A stretch of 64,000 nucleotides of DNA from assembly GCA_023362775.1 (NCBI GenBank), contig JALMGJ010000001.1, positions 93,404,501-93,468,500 on the forward strand, in the 5' to 3' direction. The stretch comes from Charina bottae. Lineage: Eukaryota; Chordata; Lepidosauria; Squamata; Charinaidae. The notes beneath the pieces are model-generated. The model saw nothing but the letters and a program-made list of their open reading frames with translations. It was not told where the DNA came from and ran no database searches. Positions 45,071 through 56,739 of the stretch are shown one piece after another. The translations under genes and the position numbers were made by a program. Within the stretch, counting starts at the first letter, position 1; each line of letters opens with the position of its first letter.

Positions 45071-46247
45071 CCCCGCCATCATGCATTACAGTAACACACC
45101 TGCCCCGTTCCTTTGTGATCTTGTGTGTTTGGGGGTCAGCACCTGCTGCCTTCTTTCTCCCCTTCTATTTGTGGCTGATATAAATTATAGACTTCCTGTT
45201 TTGCTTGATCAGACTCTGGCTGTGCTGCCTTTCTCCTCCCCCCCCCCCCCACACACACGTTGAGGGTACGGAGGGGCAAAAATAGAGGTGGGCGGTTCTC
45301 ATGTGAAGAGAGTCTCTCCAGGATCTGATGAACTCTCATGTGCAAGGTCTGGCTGAGGAGTCAAATTTCCTGGAGTATATCTTGGCAATTGTGTGCACTT
45401 TACTCTTTCGGGCAAGGGGATAAATGACCTTCACCATGAGTCTGCGATGCACGATGTATAAGGGATGGCCATTGGGCTCTGGTCAATCCTCAGTGCATGG
45501 ACTTGAGGCTGCTTCTCCCTTCTGCTTGCAGAGACTGATCCCAACAGGGTCCAAAGTTCTTGGTGCTAATGGGGATTTCTCTCCCCCACTCCCCCACCAA
45601 CCAGCTCTTTGCCTCAGCCGCTTTTCCATCTCTGCCTCCACAGGGGACAGCATCTCCCCTCTGCTCCTGTCTTCCCTGTGTCCATGGTGCTCTCGGAGGC
45701 AATGGAGTAGATGCTGAGGCAAAACTCAGGAGCAGGTGGGAATGTCTGTGGAAGATTGCAGATCTCCTCCTGCCATCTCATGAACACTCCCCAACACAAC
45801 CTCTCGAGTGGTGAAACAGCTGCAGCGGACGAGGAAGGTCTCTGTTGAAGGCTGTTGGTCTCGGTGCTAAAATTTGGGGGAGTTGGGGTGGCAGGCAGGT
45901 GCCTCTGCTCACTTCCCTTCTAACTGTGAAGGGTGCTGGGGTCTTGCTCAGGGCCGAATGGGGAAGGGAGAATGGTGGTTACTTTGGATGGGGCTGTCTG
46001 GCAAGATAGGCCCCCCCACCTGTTGCCTCCGTGATAGGCAGTCTCCTTCGCACTCCATTCTTCCTCTGACCCCCTTGGTGGTTGTTTCAGTGACTGCCTG
46101 TCTGTGCAGAATTTTTCAATGGGAGGTTCTCCTTACAGGATGTCCAAGCCTTTCTTCCCAACCCATTTGCCACAAAGCTAGGGGGAGAGATTCCCTCTGG
46201 GTTTCTTGTAGTCTAGTTTCACTGGTGCTAAATGGGAAGTATTTATT

Positions 46248-46434
46248 GGGAGAGACTGTAGCTCAGTGATAGAGTACATCTTTTCCATGTAGAAGATCTT
46301 ATTCAATCCCGGGCATTTCCAAGTGGTGCTAGAAAAACTCCTGCCTGAAACCTTGTAGAGATCCTCTCACTCAGGGTTGACAGTACTAGGTTAAGAGATC
46401 GATGGTCTAACTCAGAATAAGGCAGCTTCCTATG
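46248..46434 (+). mobile_element. tRNA-derived sauropsid SINE in the presumed DNMT3A 3' UTR
   Basis: Head with A box TGTAGCTCAGTGATAGAGTA and B box-like TTATTCAATCCCGGGC; body with CTCCTGCCTGAAACCTTGTA; end GGTCTAACTCAGAATAAGGCAGCTTCC, matching a widespread reptile tRNA-SINE. Sense orientation relative to DNMT3A. Confidence 0.8.
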
Positions 46435-47348
46435 AGACTCTTTGTCCCGGGCTGATTTCCAGCCAGAGTAATCTGAGCCAAAGGGCTGGTTGAAGGAGAG
46501 GAGGCTCCAGGTATCTCCCCAAACAGTGGGAAGGGGGGTGGGTAATTTTCAATTGTATGCTTCAGAGAAGAATCTATTTGGGGGGAAGGTATACCTTTAG
46601 CAGTGACATCCTTTTCTCCCCAAAGTCTTCCTTTCAGCATATTCCGTTTAGTCATGGGGCTGGCCACATAATTCCTAAAGTCAGTTCCTGTAGCTGAGAG
46701 CTTAGCTGGATCCTCAGTGTATTCATGGCACTGCCAGTAGACTTTAGTTCTGAGCAGTCCAACCTCCCTTCACGCAGGGCCACACCTGCACCCGTCCAGT
46801 TCTCTCCCCGAACTGGAAGTGGCCTCTTGGGAAAGCCTTTATCTGTGTTGTCTTTCAAGCTTTCCTGATGTATTTGCCTTGGGCCTGTTTCGCTGTCCAC
46901 CACAGAATCCAGCTGTTTTCCCAATGTGGTGGGGAGCAGGAGGGAAGACTGAGTTTACAAACCGATGTGACTCAGATCTTCTGATAAAGAGCCTTCTGTC
47001 AAGGTTGCACAGCCCTAGACTGAAAAGCAAAGCAACCAGACCCCTGCCCCCACTGCCCGAATTCCTTTGGCATTTGCAGAGGGACAAGGTGACAACCAAG
47101 GTGCTAAACAGTTTTATTACAGATCTCTATTAACTTAAGTCTGCTGTCTGGACAATGACTGTTTTTGTTTTTCTTGTAGTGAAGTTTAAAAGAGCTCTAT
47201 TATTTTACTCTTATATATTATTATAAAAAAAAGGCATTTTAACTTTGTACTTGAAACCTAAAGGAAAAGATTTCATGTGTTTTAGCTTAGACATTGAAGT
47301 AGCTGAGACGCTTTACTGTTTGTGGGAAATCATGTATCCATGCTGAAG

Positions 47349-47354
47349 AATAAA
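47349..47354 (+). terminator. AATAAA polyadenylation signal, candidate 1
   Basis: Exact AATAAA followed within 20 nt by a GT-rich stretch (CTGTGTTGAG), 3.5 kb after the DNMT3A stop. This is the most upstream exact signal found in the presumed UTR end region. Confidence 0.5.
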
Positions 47355-47575
47355 CTGTGTTGAGATCCTGGGAAGAGCTCATCCCTGTTCCCTGCTCTCC
47401 AGCCGCCTCCCATCTGACATTCCATGCAGCTCAACCCAGATGTCCTTCCTTTCCTTTTTCGGTTCCATTCTCCCCAGCCCTTCTGTGTTTTTCTTTCCTT
47501 TTTTTGGATGATTTTGGGATGTCCCCATCCTTTCAGCCGCTTTTTTTTTTAGGGTTGCTTCTATATTTATTGACA

Positions 47576-47581
47576 AATAAA
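47576..47581 (+). terminator. AATAAA polyadenylation signal, candidate 2
   Basis: Exact AATAAA (overlapping AATAAATAAT) preceded by a T-rich run and followed by TGTACATTTC. Confidence 0.45.
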
Positions 47582-47847
47582 TAATGTACATTTCAGAGTA
47601 TGGTTCTGCTTTGCCAGGGGTGGGGAGGCCCATCTCCTCGCCCCTATAGGCAGGCTGTTGTATCTCTGTGTAAGTATTGCTCGTGACATAGCTGTTTTAT
47701 AAACTAATTAAAAAGGTCAATGGTGCAGCAGATGTTAGAAAGTCTGTCCGTTCCGCCTCCATCCCATCCTTTGCATTTTTCTTTTGTGCTCAGAACACTC
47801 GAATAAGGAAGGCTCCTTGCTGATGTACTTGTGCTGGAGAACACTTG

Positions 47848-47853
47848 AATAAA
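47848..47853 (+). terminator. AATAAA polyadenylation signal, candidate 3
   Basis: Exact AATAAA directly followed by the GT-rich TGTTCTGTTTTGTG, a good downstream element; then an A-rich tract. A near copy without the full signal (ACACTCGAATAAGG) lies about 50 nt upstream. Confidence 0.5.
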
Positions 47854-48231
47854 TGTTCTGTTTTGTGCAAAAAGAAAAGAAAAAAAGGAGGCTGTCTGCC
47901 GTCATGTGCTTTTTGTAACCCTGTGTCTATGAGTGTTTACAGGTGCTCTGAGGCAGGGCTGGTGGGATTAAAGGGATACCTGGAGAATCAGGTTGCGAAA
48001 GATGGGCAGCCCACCTTATCAGCGGGGAAACGACAACATCACTGCAGATTCCTCTAGTAAGAAAATTCACACAATGCAGACAATGCTCAAGCATTTGCTG
48101 CCCATCATTTTAAAAATTATTTACTGGATTTGTAGAAGCACTTCTCTAAAGAATACACTTCCAGGAAACATGACATTTTTTTGATAGGAACCTGTCTACT
48201 GACAAAAAACATACAGTAGAACATTGATACA

Positions 48232-48296
48232 TCATGGAGAACATCTATTTGGTTGCTAAGAGTTGACATTGACTTGATGGTACATAATCAAGAACA
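48232..48296 (+). mobile_element. Bov-B (RTE) LINE 3' end, truncated
   Basis: CATGGAGAACATCTATTTGG, then TGACATTGACTTGATGGTACATAATCAA, the Bov-B terminus. Confidence 0.75.
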
Positions 48297-48574
48297 TTGG
48301 TAAAATGTAATTCAAAATATAAATACATTTGGAAATACATTTTAATTAGAAATGTGCACATTTTTCTGATACGAATTTATCAAATCTGGGAGTAATGTTG
48401 CTAAATTGAAACTAACACAATATTGTTCCTATCTTTAATTTTTATAGGTGTTTTAGGGGAGAAATCAGAATTCATATGAAAGCAAAAGAGTTTTAGATTT
48501 AATTTCTGATAAGGATATTCTCCACATTAATTTTTCTTTCAAACCCTGCTCAGAATGTCACTCCAAAACAGACT

Positions 48575-48740
48575 GCATTTGCACAACTCAATTAACTTCT
48601 TTATTAAATTAATCCTGGCTTGGGGATTGCACAACACAATGAACCATAAACTAATCAAACTGACTGGTTTGCACAACATGCTAAGCTCTAAAGAAACTAA
48701 CCAACATTAGCAATAGCTAAGCATGTGCAAACGCAGCCAC
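48575..48740. mobile_element. AT-rich dispersed repeat with inverted ends
   Basis: Ends GACTGCATTTGCACAACTCA and GCTAAGCATGTGCAAACGCAG are imperfect complements; the middle has GTTTGCACAACATGCTAAG. Same family as 25363-25442. Confidence 0.5.
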
Positions 48741-49076
48741 TGGATCTTTACCAGTATGGTTCTGGCATGTTCCGTGAATGCAGTCAGATATCCTGTTAAA
48801 TATAAACAGTGGCACTTCAATGAACCCTGGTTTAAATGGTAGTTATGAGTAAAACACGTGTTAGCAAGAAAGATGAGAGTGGTTTTGCATACGGTGCCTT
48901 TTTTTCCCTGAAAATGATACACCAGGAGCATTTTCTGAGCCATTCCACCTGAACAACTTGCAGCTGTATTACAGTTCTGCTTTCATTTCTTCTAGTATAG
49001 TTAATGTACTTTTATTTTATCCAATAGAAGAGAATATATGTAGCTCAGAGTTGAACTGTGGAGTCCCTGGTGCTGT

Positions 49077-49194
49077 CTGAGCTTGGCTGTTTGCTTGCAG
49101 ATGTTTCATTACCCAACTAGGTAACATCAGTGGGGCACTGATGATGTTACCTAGTTGGGTAATGAAATGTCTGCAAGCAAACAACCAAGCTCAG
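49077..49194. repeat. Near-perfect hairpin of the GCAAACAACCAAGCTCAG family
   Basis: Left arm CTGAGCTTGGCTGTTTGCTTG to TAACATCAGTG and right arm CACTGATGATGTTACC to ACAACCAAGCTCAG pair over about 55 bp with few mismatches around a GGG centre. Confidence 0.85.
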
Positions 49195-49288
49195 GAAGTG
49201 CCAAGGAATCCACTTTATTTTATGAATGTATATGCTGCCAGTTAAACATAGTGTGATTTTCACAATATAAAATAAGATCTTTAGTATA

Positions 49289-50356
49289 CAGGTAGTCCTT
49301 GTTTAATAACTGCCTTGGACAGCAGCCGTTCAGTTACCACAGTGATGAAAAAGTAGCTTTGTGACCAATGCCCACATTGACCTTCGCAGCATCTCTGTCA
49401 CATGTTTGCCATTAGAGTCAGTACAAGTCCTGGGCCTGACCCACCCACCCCCGCTCCTCAGAGAGAGGAGAGATTGCTTAAACAAGCTATCCCTTCCCGA
49501 GCTGCTTTTCTGTGCAGCACAGTGCACCCCTAAAAAGTGCTAAAGGCAAGTTAACAAGTTCAGCTCTGTGACCTTAATTAGTTGACTAGAACCCTCCCAC
49601 CAGCTTGCAGCTGCTTCCTGAAATTGACAAGACGCTAATCAGTTTCACACTAAAAGCTTTTGTTTGCCTCCTAAGTAGTTGGTGGCTGCTGTGAGCACAC
49701 TAGGCAAAGCTGGCACCAGTGCATTCCTTTCTATGTGTATTCCCCATTGTGTGCCTGCTTACTCTGTTGTAATCCCTCCCTCTCCAATGAATATAAATAC
49801 AAACAATTCTCGCTAATTATCCCAGCACCGGGGTGAGCATTTCAAAGGGTGTGGAAGTGGGGGGAAAGGACTATAAGATTTATGTCGATGAAGATTCTCA
49901 AGTCATCCAGGTGGAATTGTCTGTAGGTTGAGTCATGGCAACTGGATTTCTTTCTTTTGGTTGAAACATTTTGCTGCTTGTCCAAGTAGCTTCTTCAGTC
50001 TGGGCAAAAGTTGGTGAGGGGACCCCATATATGTTGCTCACCAACTTTTGCCCAGACTGAAGAAGCTACTTGGACAAGCAGCGAAACGTTTCAACCAAAA
50101 GAAAGAAATCCAGTTGCCATGACTCAACCTACAGACTATAAGATTTGCCCTTTTACCCGGCTTTCTCCTGAGTTGGGTTCCGGAAATCTTCCCCACTGTT
50201 TGGGCTCACTCAGCTGTTTGGGGTTGTATTCTTCTGACACTAAAGCAAAGGAAAGCTGAAGTAAAATCGTAAGGACAGTCGTGGTCACATAATTTTTTAC
50301 TTAGCAACTGCTTTGCTTAACAACTGAGTTGCTGGTCGCTAAATGAGGACTACCTG
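49289..50356. mobile_element. TA-flanked MITE (CAGGTAGTCC termini), copy 2, with nested sequence
   Basis: Ends CAGGTAGTCCTTGTTTAATA and TAAATGAGGACTACCTG, with TA on both sides (49287-49288 and 50357-50358). It is longer than the other copies because of extra sequence, including the foldback at 49887-50138. Confidence 0.75.
49887..50138. repeat. Foldback hairpin (CCAAGTAGCTTCTTCAGTCT family)
   Basis: Left arm from GTCTGTAGGTTGAGTCATGG to CTTTTGCCC-type sequence and right arm from CACCAACTTTTGCCCAGACT to CATGACTCAACCTACAGAC pair over about 110 bp. The same arms are separated by a LINE at 18589-19473. Origin from Penelope-like ends is possible but unproven. Confidence 0.8.
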
Positions 50357-50934
50357 TATTGTGCAAACTATGGGGCAGGTGTCCCTGCTTCACTTGTCAC
50401 AATGTGGCCACTTCATTGGGCTACAGCTCGACATAGCTCAGTACTATGGAAGAACTGAAAATATAAGGAACGACCATTTCATAGCCATGTAATTCTTTAC
50501 TCTTTTGACCCAATACTTCAATGAACCAACCCAAGGCCAGGTTGTCAAGGGGGATTTTATAGTCTGCATTTCATTCCTGTCTCATAACAGCAAAATGGCT
50601 TTTTCTTCTTGATGTTAGTTGAATTTGGAAGAATGTTTGAGGATTGGAGACTTCCTTCAGGATCCCTTTAGGTTGGAATACTTCCTACGACAATTCAGCC
50701 ATTTGGCTTGGGCTGAATTGTTACACTATCATTATGTACATGAGGTTCTAAAAAGACTACATTTGAAAGAGCTAAAAGGACTAACTTCACTGAGAGCAGT
50801 TTCCCCAAACTTTAGGCACTGATTTCTTGCTCAGTTAGAAAACTGGCAGGCAAGATGTTGCTCATGATCAGCCAATGTGGATTAAAATAAACTGCACTAT
50901 AACTTATAACCAAAAAAAACAACAACAAGCAAAT

Positions 50935-51212
50935 GGGCCATCAAATGAATCAACCCAGAATTCTCACTCAAGGCACAAGTGACCAGGCTAAAATTATCAT
51001 ACATGGGACACATTATGAGAAGACCTAGCTTTAGAGAAATCTAAAATGCTGGGAAAGGTGGTTGGAAAGAGAAAAGGATGGACTCAATTACATGTGATGG
51101 GTGCATTGTTGAAAGGCATGAATGACCAAGTTGGATATAAGCTATCCTGGGGAAGATCTATGTGGTTGCTAAGAGGCAACACTGACTTGATAGTACATAA
51201 TCCATCAAGTAT
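50935..51212 (+). mobile_element. Bov-B (RTE) LINE 3' end
   Basis: Contains GACACATTATGAGAAGACCTAG, AGAGAAATCTAAAATGCTGG, GGATGGACTCAATTACATG and GACTTGATAGTACATAATCC, the 3' end of squamate Bov-B. The longest Bov-B piece in the window. Confidence 0.85.
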
Positions 51213-51398
51213 AACCTAGCTTTAAATTATGTATACTAAAACCTAATAAGATGATTACCTGAATTCAATTCAATACTGTTTTTCAGTGGTTGTGTTTGTA
51301 TGATATGCTTACTCATGATTAAGTAGTAATAGATTTACTGAACCACAAACTAACCACTATCTAATTACTAACTAATCAGTAAGTTACAAAAACATTTT

Positions 51399-51680
51399 TT
51401 AATTAATTTATTTAGAATTTATATTACCACCCATCTCCCCTGTCGGGGGACTGTAGACGATTCACAACAAAACAGTAAAAATATAAATAAAAATGTACAA
51501 TATTAATAAATAATATAAAATCCAAGCATAAAAGATGTTAAAAAGATGGTAATATTGGGGAGCTTCATGGGACCAGCCACCCCCAAGAGGAACTGTTGGC
51601 ATTACCCTCCCAGGCAAGCCGGCAGAACCAGGTTTTTAAGTCTTTTCGAAAGGTTGGGAGCGACCTTTCTAGATTCCTAC
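51399..51680 (-). mobile_element. CR1/L2-type LINE 3' end, minus orientation, copy 1 of a cluster
   Basis: ATTACCACCCATCTCC, then GGACTGTAGACGATTC, CCAGCCACCCCCAAGAGG and GGCAGAACCAGGTTTTTAAG; ends in the C-terminal ORF region. Confidence 0.8.
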
Positions 51681-51962
51681 ATAAAGGGATGAACCTGGAT
51701 TAAAATGTATTTTAAATACAACACAGTAAGTCAGGTCATGAGTTTATTGTGCCAAATATGAATATTTACACACACATAACCAGTGTGAATGTTCGTTTTC
51801 CATACAAAAGGATAATTTTCTTCTGTCTATAAAAAGTATAGTCAGCCATATTGGTTCTTGAGTAAAAATATCAAATAGTGGTAAACTTAATTTGGATTAA
51901 TTCCATATCTTAAGTTCTAAGGAAGCCCTCTGCTTTCCAATCAGTACATCTTCAGTTCTACT

Positions 51963-52405
51963 TTTTATTTATTTTATTTATTTATTTGTTTGTTTGTTTG
52001 TTTGTTTGTTTGTTTGATTTATCACCGCCCAACTCCCACAAGGGGACTCTGGGCAGTTTACAATAAAACAAAACTAAGCAATACAATGTAAAATCACACA
52101 ATAAATACAATACATAATAAATATAATAAAAACCAAATGGCTCAAGTTCTACTACTGCAAGTGAAATGAAGTTGTATTAAGAAACTAGCCATCCCCAGGA
52201 GTGGCTACTCTTATTCTCACCCCAAGCATGATGGCAGAACCAGGTTTTTAAGTGTCTGCGGAAATCCAGGAGCAAGGGGGCCCGTCTCACCTCCGGGGGG
52301 AAGGATGTTCCAGAGGGCAGAGGCTACTGCAGAGAAGGCCCGCTTCCTCAACCCCACTAGATGGAACTCTAACAGGTGGGGTCCGCAGCATGCCCTCTCT
52401 GCATT
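51963..52405 (-). mobile_element. CR1/L2-type LINE 3' end, minus orientation, copy 2
   Basis: Starts with a TTTAT/TTTG microsatellite (51966-52018), then ATCACCGCCCAACTCC and GGCAGAACCAGGTTTTTAAG, and extends to TTCCTCAACCCCACTAGATG in the terminal ORF part. Confidence 0.85.
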
Positions 52406-53536
52406 TCTTGAATACTTGCCTTTCTCTGGGTATCAGAGCTCTGAGTCCAACTGCTGCCTGGCACAAGCAAGTTCCATTCATCCTAGTTGCCATGATGGGT
52501 TTCCTCACTTCAGAATTCTCACATTCTGAGAAGATTGACTGGGCCAGAGATGTTATTTGTTTAGTCCCTGGTCTTCACCCTATAACATATTGGATATTTG
52601 GATATTTCTGAAAGATGAGAAAAGGTTTCCTTTTTTTGAAATGTTTCATACAATACACAAAGCTCTAAGCCTCAGCAACATTCAGCTGTTGTGATCACTT
52701 TGCATGGTATGCTGAAACAATAGGATGATTTAATGTGAGGGCTTAGTTCAGGCAACATGCTAAACTACTGACTGGATTTCCACAACACCAAAAGAAATCC
52801 GTGCTGGCTGAGGAGACTTCCAGTGTGAGCATGGAGTCAGCAGCAACACAGTTTATATGAGCTGCTGAGTTTTCATGCTGTGAATGTGAGTAGCATTCCA
52901 TTCGCTGTCCAAGGTACCAGTCTGTCTCCTCTGCCCTCTTGCTGATCAGGAAAAAGGACTAAGTATTCAAGCTACCTTTAGGATTTCCAGGTGTAGAAAA
53001 TGCCTTCGTGTGTGGGTGGATGCGCATACATGTGGGCACATGCACATGTTTCAGAGACGGAGAAGCAGAGTAATGGTACTTTCTACTGAAGATTATTGAA
53101 TTGGGAAAAGCACCCCAAGACATCATGCCTCCTTGTACAAGTAACAAACCAGACCCATTAAATCACTATAATTTTTACTGGCAGAATTCTGGCCCACCTC
53201 ATCATAAAGACTCAAGGTATATAATAAAAATATACAGAGCATTCCAAATCAAGTTCTTATGGATGTTCCTTGCATGCAGCAGAAAAATGCAGTGTGTTCC
53301 TGGCTGAGAAAAGAGAACAAGGCAAGTCAAGTATGCTGTGAACTCAGTCAATGGACTTAGAGTGGAAATGTCCAGGCCAGGAGGTTCTCCACCTCCATTT
53401 TTTTAAAAAGTTATATTTTCTGCAATATCCTAATGGCATTTGTGGAAAACTGAGATGCAGTGGGAGATTTTGCCCAGGAGAGGGTGCCGTAGTGCACGAT
53501 TCTATTCTCAATGACTGGGTTCTGCCTTGGTTTTGA
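52406..53536. other. Intergenic sequence, no gene seen
   Basis: An AT-rich dispersed repeat copy (AGGCAACATGCTAAACTACT) lies near 52742-52800. Nothing else recognised. Confidence 0.4.
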
Positions 53537-53670
53537 CATAATTTTATTTTTTTGTTTATTTTTCCAATTTCTATCACCGCCCATCTCCCCTGAAAGGGGG
53601 ACTCTAGGCAGTTTACAGCGAAATCAGCAATTAAAATACATAAAATACAATACAATACAATATAAACACT
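53537..53670 (-). mobile_element. CR1/L2-type LINE 3' end, minus orientation, copy 3 (short)
   Basis: ATCACCGCCCATCTCCCC, GGACTCTAGGCAGTTTACAG and an AATACAATACAAT run. Confidence 0.75.
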
Positions 53671-53827
53671 ATAATCCTATGTTTTCCCCTCTTGCCCTTT
53701 GCAATTATTTCCCCAGCCCAATTCCTTATCCCCTAAATTTATCACCACTTTCACAGCCTGAATTTTGAAAAATACAATCAAGATAATACCAATTATTGCA
53801 ACCACTGCTATTAAAAAAAAATCCTCG

Positions 53828-54330
53828 TATTTATTTATTTATTTATTTAATTAATTAATTCTTTCTATTTGTATCACTGCCCCATCTCCCCTGAAGGGGA
53901 CTCTGGGTGGTTTACAAAAAGACAATAATTAAAATAGATAAAAAGTAATACAGTATACAATCATCATATAAATACAAATAAATTAAATATAAAATCCAGG
54001 AGGCGATAAGGTTGTATTTAAAAGGGCTCTATGGCATCAGCCATCCCCAGGAGGAGCTGTTCCCGTTCCCGTTCCCATCCCAGGCGAGGCGAGGGGGCAG
54101 AACCAGGTCTTTAAGTTTTTCCAGAAGGCCAGGAGCGATGGGGCTTGCCTCACCTCCAGGGGTAGAGTGTTCCAAAGGGTGTGCGCCACTGCAGAGAAGG
54201 CCCGCCTTCTGGACACCGCCAAGTGGAATTCCCTTGTGTGTACACACCAAAAATGTGTACTGGGGTCCGCAGCATGCCCTCTCTCTTCATGACTGAGTGG
54301 GACGGTTCGATGTTATGGGGACGAGACGGT
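53828..54330 (-). mobile_element. CR1/L2-type LINE 3' end, minus orientation, copy 4
   Basis: TTTA microsatellite at the 53828 end, then GCCCCATCTCCCCTGAAGGG, and a minus-strand frame with RRRAFSAVAHTLWNTLP and LLAFWKNLKTWF, the conserved LINE C-terminus. Confidence 0.85.
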
Positions 54331-55600
54331 CCAATTATTTTTGAAGTCCAATTTGAACACTGGTTTATGTCACTTTTGTGCCTTGTTGGCTCCTGGACCT
54401 TTCTCCTGTCTGACATTTCTAAAGCATACTTCAAAATTGCTTACCTTCATTATACAGCTGTATCCTCTTTGCCTGTTCATCATACCATGGGTGATGCTTG
54501 CCACAGCCATCTTTCTTGTTTACTGTGGATTTTTAATCTAATTTTAAAAGAATAGTACCAAACTGTTCTTTAAAATAGTTCAAGATAGCTGTTCGAACTT
54601 TAAAAAAATGTTTTAAAATTAAATGGCAAAATTGGTCAGCATAAAATTGAAAGAAAAAGCATAATCCATGAAATTGGCAGAAGAACAGTGCAATAACATA
54701 AATAACCACATGATAGCAATACTGTACAGAATGACATCAATGCTATTACCAAGTCTATTACTCTTATTTGTTCCTGCCTATCTGCTCTTAAGTTAAGACA
54801 TATCTTCTGCCAGGAGAAAACATGTAGAGCACATATACAAATATCAAGACTGTTCCTGGCTATGACTAAACAGAATTTAGGAACACCTAAGTGAGCCTCC
54901 AATCAAGGGTGACCTTAGCCACTGGACTGGTTCCTGTAGGATAAGAAGATTCTTCATCTTTTCTGGATCTAAAACATTAAAAACTTTAGAGATCATCAAA
55001 TTGAGTCTGGAAACCAACTGGAAGTCATTGCAGCTATTTCAGCAGAACTTCTGCTGACTTTTTAATAAACAGCCCAGTTAAGGATCTAGCTGATGTATTC
55101 TTACTTCACTAATTTAAAAAGCCACCCCACCCTTTGGGAATGCCTGCCCTTTTCAAATGATTATGATTGTGTGAAATATATGTAAAAACAGCTAGAACTG
55201 AGGTGGACAATATTCTGATGACTGGAAGCCAAGTTATTTCACCACGACACATGACACAAATGTCATGCTAAAATTTCTAAGATTTTTTCTCAAGGTGGTT
55301 ATTAGTAGTAGTAGTAGTAGTGTTGGAGGGTCCTGTTTATTAGATTCTGTGCTTGCAAAAATAATAAAATATCTCTGAAATGACAAATAACAAATACAAA
55401 TTTGCTGAGAACAATTATTTTTCATGGTCAAGAGAAGAACTTCAATAGCCACAGAGTATTCTGGAGTGGGCGGCCATAACAAATCTAATTAATTCAATTC
55501 AAATCAAAGTGATCAGAAGATGAAAACTGGGTTGTTTTTTTCAACTGAGAAACCCCATTTTTGGTGTGTACTGGTATGCTACTGTCACGTCTATCAGAGT
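54331..55600. other. Intergenic sequence, no gene seen
   Basis: A (TAG)n run lies at 55306-55321. Nothing else recognised. Confidence 0.45.
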
Positions 55601-55963
55601 AAAAGAGAAAGTGGGGCTAAAGTAATCAATGGGGTGACAATGCGACTACAACTTCCAAAAAACCTCGAAAGGATTCACCCAGTGTTTCACTGTAGCCTAT
55701 TGAAACCAGCCAAGGAGTCAGACCTGTGGAACCCACAACAGCAAACACCAGTACCAATAATGATAGATGGGGAATGCCACTTTGAAGTGCAGGAAATACT
55801 GGACGCCAGGGTATATAAGGGAAAACTGCAGTACCTAGTCCAGTGGAAACACCTTCCAAAGTCACAATGTGAATGGGTGTACAGCTACGATGTGAAAGCA
55901 CCCCGGTTAGTAAGGAATTTCCATAACAAATACCTGGGAAAACCGACACAGGGGAGGGGTTAA
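55600..55963 (+). pseudogene. Ty3/gypsy retrotransposon polyprotein, C-terminal remnant with chromodomain
   Basis: The frame encodes the end of an integrase followed by a chromodomain, typical of chromovirus-type Ty3/gypsy elements. The visible signatures are RIHPVFHCSLLKPA, then FEVQEILDARVYKGKLQYLV and QWKHLPKSQCEWV. It ends at a TAA just before a polypurine/G-rich tract. Reverse transcriptase, RNase H and gag are absent, so this is a 5'-truncated remnant. The apparent start codon further upstream lies in flanking DNA and is not meaningful. Confidence 0.88.
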
Positions 55964-55984
55964 TATTTGGGGGGGGGGGCAGAA

Positions 55985-56402
55985 TGTCACGTATGACCCC
56001 CACCTGGGAATCATCCGTGACATGGCGCCAGCCAAGAGACTCGCAGCAACCAAGCAATGGCAAGCAATAGCCGGCAGACAGATAGAAAGAAGGAAATGTG
56101 GATTCAGGACCTTGGACCTTCAAACGCACCACCGCAGAAGTGTCAGACGGGAAGGGGGAGAATAGAATGCGTATATATACTAATCCTTTGCAAAACTCAA
56201 TTCACCAGGAGCATTGAAGTGCTTGGAGTCACTGATACAATAAAGATTCCGAACGATTTCGAAGTATCTCGGGTGTGGAGTGCTGATTGTAATCCAGGAC
56301 CATCCCAGTGGGGCTTGAGGGATCTGGAGTATGCTATTAGTGAGTTGTATATGTGTTAGGGAGACCGAGATGCAGAGGATTCGAGGGTGACAGCAAGGAT
56401 AA
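55985..56402 (+). mobile_element. 3' LTR of the Ty3/gypsy remnant
   Basis: 418-bp candidate LTR bounded by TGTCAC ... GTGACA, directly after the G-rich polypurine tract at 55966-55979. The matching 5' LTR is not in the window. Confidence 0.75.
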
Positions 56403-56739
56403 AAAAGGGCTGCATGTCTTGCCTACTTTCTCTAAAAAAAAAGCAAGTCATCATTGCTTCGGGACAGGCAGATTCATTCATTCGTAAAGAGTGAACAGAA
56501 AGCTATCAACACTGAAATGCAAGTGACAAAACTGGTTCCAGTTCAGGCCAAGCTACCATATTCACCACCATTGTAGAAAACAAAAGCAAAAAACGAAATA
56601 AAGATAATGTTTTGTTTGATCCAACCCCTGCTCGACATGAAGAAAGGAGCTCCCACCGGTTAACTTCCCTGTTGCTGAATAGCCCCATTATTGTCTTCCC
56701 TGCTCCTTTTTGTTTCTAACTTGAGCTCGCAGTCCAGGA
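56403..56739. other. Unassigned sequence between the LTR and the CpG block
   Basis: No recognised feature. Confidence 0.4.

Larger units (their letters stand above)
43833..47870 (+). other. DNMT3A: DNMT3A 3' untranslated region (probable extent)
   Basis: No coding sequence follows the DNMT3A stop for several kb, and three AATAAA signals occur at 47349, 47576 and 47848, so a 3' UTR of about 3.5-4 kb is likely. Inside it lie the GA microsatellite at 45012-45065 and a tRNA-type SINE at 46248-46434. The 3' end is inferred; earlier alternative ends are possible. The short open frames in this stretch resemble no known family and are not called as genes. Confidence 0.6.
47871..49024. other. Intergenic sequence after DNMT3A, repeats only
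   Basis: Holds a Bov-B end at 48232 and a CACAACATGCTAA-type repeat at about 48575-48740. No gene seen. Confidence 0.45.
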
